Positions 4,244 to 6,653 of a DNA stretch of 6,653 nt are shown here, piece after piece. The translations under genes and the position numbers were made by a program. The number at the start of each line of letters is the position of its first letter. Within the stretch, counting starts at the first letter, position 1. The notes under the pieces were generated by a model. It saw only the letters and a list, made by a program, of their open reading frames with translations. It had not been told where the DNA came from and did not search any database. Where the stretch lies: positions 1-6,653 of the forward strand of contig JAVBMJ010000057.1 in NCBI GenBank assembly GCA_031552535.1. Direction: 5' to 3'. The stretch comes from JAVBMJ01 sp031552535 (GTDB taxonomy: Bacteria > Bacteroidota > Bacteroidia > Bacteroidales > Rikenellaceae).

Positions 4244-5914
4244 ATGCTCGATACAGTCAAGGTCAGATGTGAAAACAACAGTTGTGTCGTCAACGTAAAT
4301 ATTGGGACGACACTTTCCGAAATAGCCGAAATGCTCGCGCTGCCAACGCCACATCCTTTTTTGGCAGGATATGTAAATAACAGTCTGAAAGAGATGGACT
4401 ACCGGGTTTTCAATCCGGTATCGGTGCGTTTTGTAGATATCACCCATTACGAGGGAGTGCGTGTTTTCCAGCGCACGCTGTTTTTTACCCTTGACAAAGC
4501 GGTGCATGACACTTTTCCGGGCCAGCACCTGCTGATAAAACATTCCGTGTCGAAAGGGTTCTACTGCGAGATAGAGGGCCGCGAAGAGATATCGGCCGAC
4601 GATATCGGAAGATTGAAGAAACGTATGGGCGAACTGATTGCGGCCAATATACCGATAGTACGTGAAAAGGTGCTGTCGCAGGAGGCGGAAGAGTTGTTCG
4701 AAAAAATGGGTTACGACGACAAAATTTCATTATTGAGATCCCGTCCGCAGCTCTACTCCACAATCTACAGCCTGGCCGACCGCGTGGGGTACTTCTATGG
4801 GGCGCTGGCTACCTCGACCGGATATATCCATCTGTACGACATCAATAAATACTACAATGGGTTCCATCTGTCGGTACCTATGCGTACCGATCCTCTGAAA
4901 CTCGAACCAATTATCCGGCAGGACAAGATGTTCGATATTTTCAAGGAGTACAAGGCGTGGGTCGAGATCATGGGTGTGTCGAATATAGGTTCGTTGAACA
5001 CCAGGATACTGGCAGGTAATGCCAGCGAGTTGATAAAAGTGGCCGAGGCGTTCCACGAAAAGAAACTCGGCAAGATCGCCGATTCTATCTTCGAAGCCAA
5101 CACCTCGCACGGGGCACGCCTGATATTGATTTCGGGCCCGTCGTCGAGCGGCAAGACCACTTTTGCCAAACGTCTCGGAATACAACTCCGGATACTGGGC
5201 ATGGAGCCTGTTTTGATCTCGCTGGACGACTATTTCGTGGAACGCGACCGCACTCCGCTGGATGCAGACGGCGAGTATGACTACGAGGCTCTGGAGGCGA
5301 TAGATGTCGGGACGTTCAACGAGCATCTGTTGAAGCTGATGAATGGTGGCGGAGTCGATGTGCCGCGCTACGATTTCATTACCGGCAAGAGGCAGTACCA
5401 CGAAAAACCCCTTAAGCTGGAAGCACGCTCGGTGCTGGTAATCGAGGGGATTCATGCCCTGAACCCGAAACTGACAGAGCAGATCGACGACAGGTTCAAA
5501 TTCAAGATATATATGTCGGCTCTCACGTCGATATCCATGGATGACCTTTCGCGCATAGCCACCACCGACAACCGCCTGTTGAGGCGCATAGTGCGCGATT
5601 ATACCGCACGGGGAAGCAACGCCGCCTCTACGCTGAAACGTTGGGAGAGCGTCCGACGCGGCGAGGATAAGCACATATTCCCTTATCAGGAAAATTGCGA
5701 TGTGATGTTCAACTCGTCGTTATTTTATGAGATTTCGGTATTGAGGCGCTATGTCGAACCGATGCTGCACGAGGTCCCCGATACGGTTAACGAATATGGC
5801 GAGGCCCAGCGATTGCTTAAGTTCATCAATAACTTCATACACATCCCGCCGGGCGAGATCCCGCCGACTTCAATTCTGCGCGAATTTATCGGAGGCAGCA
5901 GCTTTACGTATTAA
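4244..5914 (+). CDS. Uridine kinase-family nucleoside kinase fused to ThrRS-like TGS/SAD domains
   Basis: The 556-residue protein joins two parts. The N-terminal part resembles the front of threonyl-tRNA synthetase: a TGS domain (about 1-66) and a second domain like the ThrRS/AlaRS editing fold (about 75-230). The HxxxH/C zinc-type editing motif is not evident, so editing activity is unlikely. The C-terminal part (about 290-480) is a uridine kinase/phosphoribulokinase P-loop kinase with Walker A GPSSSGKT at 298-305. It also has SLDDYF with D328/D329 as candidate catalytic acids, GEYDYE at 343-348, VLVIEGIHAL as the Walker B-like strand, and an arginine-rich lid around RRIVRDYTARG. Such fusions occur in several bacterial phyla and are usually annotated as nucleoside or uridine kinase. 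Phosphorylation of uridine/cytidine is expected by homology, but the substrate and the role of the TGS part are not known from sequence. Cytidine deaminase lies 179 bp downstream. Confidence 0.88.
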   Translation: MLDTVKVRCENNSCVVNVNIGTTLSEIAEMLALPTPHPFLAGYVNNSLKEMDYRVFNPVSVRFVDITHYEGVRVFQRTLFFTLDKAVHDTFPGQHLLIKHSVSKGFYCEIEGREEISADDIGRLKKRMGELIAANIPIVREKVLSQEAEELFEKMGYDDKISLLRSRPQLYSTIYSLADRVGYFYGALATSTGYIHLYDINKYYNGFHLSVPMRTDPLKLEPIIRQDKMFDIFKEYKAWVEIMGVSNIGSLNTRILAGNASELIKVAEAFHEKKLGKIADSIFEANTSHGARLILISGPSSSGKTTFAKRLGIQLRILGMEPVLISLDDYFVERDRTPLDADGEYDYEALEAIDVGTFNEHLLKLMNGGGVDVPRYDFITGKRQYHEKPLKLEARSVLVIEGIHALNPKLTEQIDDRFKFKIYMSALTSISMDDLSRIATTDNRLLRRIVRDYTARGSNAASTLKRWESVRRGEDKHIFPYQENCDVMFNSSLFYEISVLRRYVEPMLHEVPDTVNEYGEAQRLLKFINNFIHIPPGEIPPTSILREFIGGSSFTY

Positions 5915-6093
5915 TTGGACGTTATTTTGTGCCATTTCATACGTTTGGAACGAGGTGTGTGGTATTATCTATGCACTGGCACATCTACGCTATCCGCATG
6001 ATTTACAGGCTTTATGATTTACCATAGAAATACAGGGCTGACTCTGCGGGATGATTTTAAAATATTTGGAAAATCCGGTCTATACAGATTATT
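5915..6093 (+). other. Gap between kinase and cytidine deaminase
   Basis: These 179 bases hold no convincing gene or terminator. Two weak promoter candidates for the deaminase are AATATTTG at 6061-6068 (one mismatch to TAnnTTTG, poor -33 box) and TATCTATG at 5966-5973 with TTTG at 5944-5947 (spacer 18). Without a visible terminator, read-through from the kinase gene is also possible. Confidence 0.3.
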
Positions 6094-6555
6094 ATGCTTA
6101 TGATCCACAGTTTCAGTTTCGATTACGAACGCTACCATTCTCTGGCCGATCTGTCAGGAGCCGATGCCGAATTGCTCCGCCATGCCCGTGAGGCATGTAA
6201 TACGGCCTTCGCTCCATACTCCAATTTCAGGGTCGGGGCGGCGGCGCTGCTCGAAAGCGGCGCCATAATTACGGGTAGCAACCAGGAGAGTGAGGTGTTC
6301 CCGGCCGGGGTATGTGCCGAGCGTTGTTTACTGTTCCACCACCAGGCGCATTTGACCGAAGACAGGATCGTCGCACTGGCCGTGGTATCGGTCCCGGGAG
6401 CGAGGGAGTGTTATCCGTGCGGTATCTGCCGGCAGGTGCTGTGCGACACCGAGAAGCGCCAGGGTATGCCGATAAGGATCATTATGGCGGGCGACACAAG
6501 TGCTACGGCCATTGATACGGCAAGCAGGTTATTGCCTTTCAGGTTCGAGTTGTAA
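6094..6555 (+). CDS. cdd: Cytidine deaminase
   Basis: This zinc enzyme deaminates cytidine and deoxycytidine to uridine and deoxyuridine in pyrimidine salvage. At 153 residues it has the size of the small, tetrameric form. The zinc site is complete: C74 in C-A-E-R with catalytic glutamate E76, and C109 and C112 in PCGIC. The substrate-binding segment YSNFRVGAAAL (42-52) and the GSNQE motif (61-65) with N63 and E65 are present. Two ATG codons, at 6094 and 6100, could start it; family conservation begins much later, so they cannot be separated by eye. The gene follows the uridine kinase-type gene on the same strand, which makes a short cytidine-uridine-UMP route plausible. Confidence 0.93.
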   Translation: MLMIHSFSFDYERYHSLADLSGADAELLRHAREACNTAFAPYSNFRVGAAALLESGAIITGSNQESEVFPAGVCAERCLLFHHQAHLTEDRIVALAVVSVPGARECYPCGICRQVLCDTEKRQGMPIRIIMAGDTSATAIDTASRLLPFRFEL

Positions 6556-6653
6556 TGGGTTGGCCCAAGCGGGTTTAAAAGCCATGGGGCACCCCAAAAC
6601 CAGTAAACCGAGCCGACGCCAAAAAGGGGAACAGATATCCACAGCTGATCAGC
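6556..6653. other. Window tail, nothing assigned
   Basis: The last 98 bases hold no start of a recognisable gene and no clear terminator for the deaminase. GGGGCACCCC is too short a stem and lacks a T-run. A minus-strand frame is open to the window edge but its translation is not recognisable. Confidence 0.3.

Noticed and set aside
4730..5674. 314-codon frame antisense to the kinase gene
   Set aside because: It lies entirely within the well-supported kinase gene on the other strand and shows no domain; it is a by-product of that gene's codon use.
1491..5914. Link between the tRNA-Thr fragment and the ThrRS-like domains of the kinase
   Set aside because: The tRNA fragment is an insertion target and the kinase fusion is a family-wide trait; nothing in the sequence connects them.
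6636..6653. TATCCACA resembling a DnaA box, next to palindrome GCTGATCAGC
   Set aside because: A single imperfect box with no neighbours, AT-rich tract or dnaA/dnaN context is expected by chance.

Overview
The window looks like Bacteroidota DNA, most likely order Bacteroidales. The reasons are promoters of the TTTG-N19/21-TAnnTTTG type ahead of three transcription units, mostly weak Shine-Dalgarno sequences, a VirE-type gene paired with a small HTH gene as in Bacteroides mobile elements, and a TGS-uridine kinase fusion. The species cannot be fixed by eye. All assignments rest on reading the sequence; no database search was run.

Two kinds of DNA meet in the window. Positions 1 to about 1533 are AT-richer accessory DNA, read here as one end of an integrative element. 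It carries a short leftward operon: a small excisionase-like HTH protein (637-906) coupled through an ATGA overlap to a VirE-family primase/helicase gene (134-640). The VirE gene is broken after its N-terminal part, and the remaining 133 bases look like the end of an insertion sequence. The operon has a good promoter at 1195-1226 inside an imperfect palindrome, followed by a leader of about 280 nt with several hairpins, one of them shaped like a terminator/attenuator. The element ends at 1491-1533 in a 43-base 3' piece of tRNA-Thr(GGU), running from the anticodon loop to the discriminator base. This is the usual signature of integration into a tRNA gene; the complete tRNA should lie beyond the left edge.

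From 1534 rightward the DNA is chromosomal. It starts with the strong terminator that would have ended the original tRNA transcript, then about 290 bases without a convincing gene but with a diverged direct repeat. Next come two leftward genes: mnmD (wobble-uridine tRNA methyltransferase) and, upstream of it, a lipoprotein 5'-nucleotidase. Across a 122-bp gap with two overlapping, opposed promoters lies a rightward TGS/SAD-uridine kinase fusion, followed by cytidine deaminase.

Three of the four chromosomal genes fit a nucleoside-salvage theme: the surface nucleotidase releases nucleosides from nucleotides, cytidine deaminase turns cytidine into uridine, and the kinase is expected to phosphorylate uridine or a related nucleoside. 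MnmD is a tRNA-modification gene that probably shares the nucleotidase transcript. I see no CRISPR array, complete RNA gene, toxin-antitoxin pair or defence system. The least explained parts are the structured leader of the HTH operon, the tRNA-Thr attachment site with no integrase beside it, and the kinase fusion.
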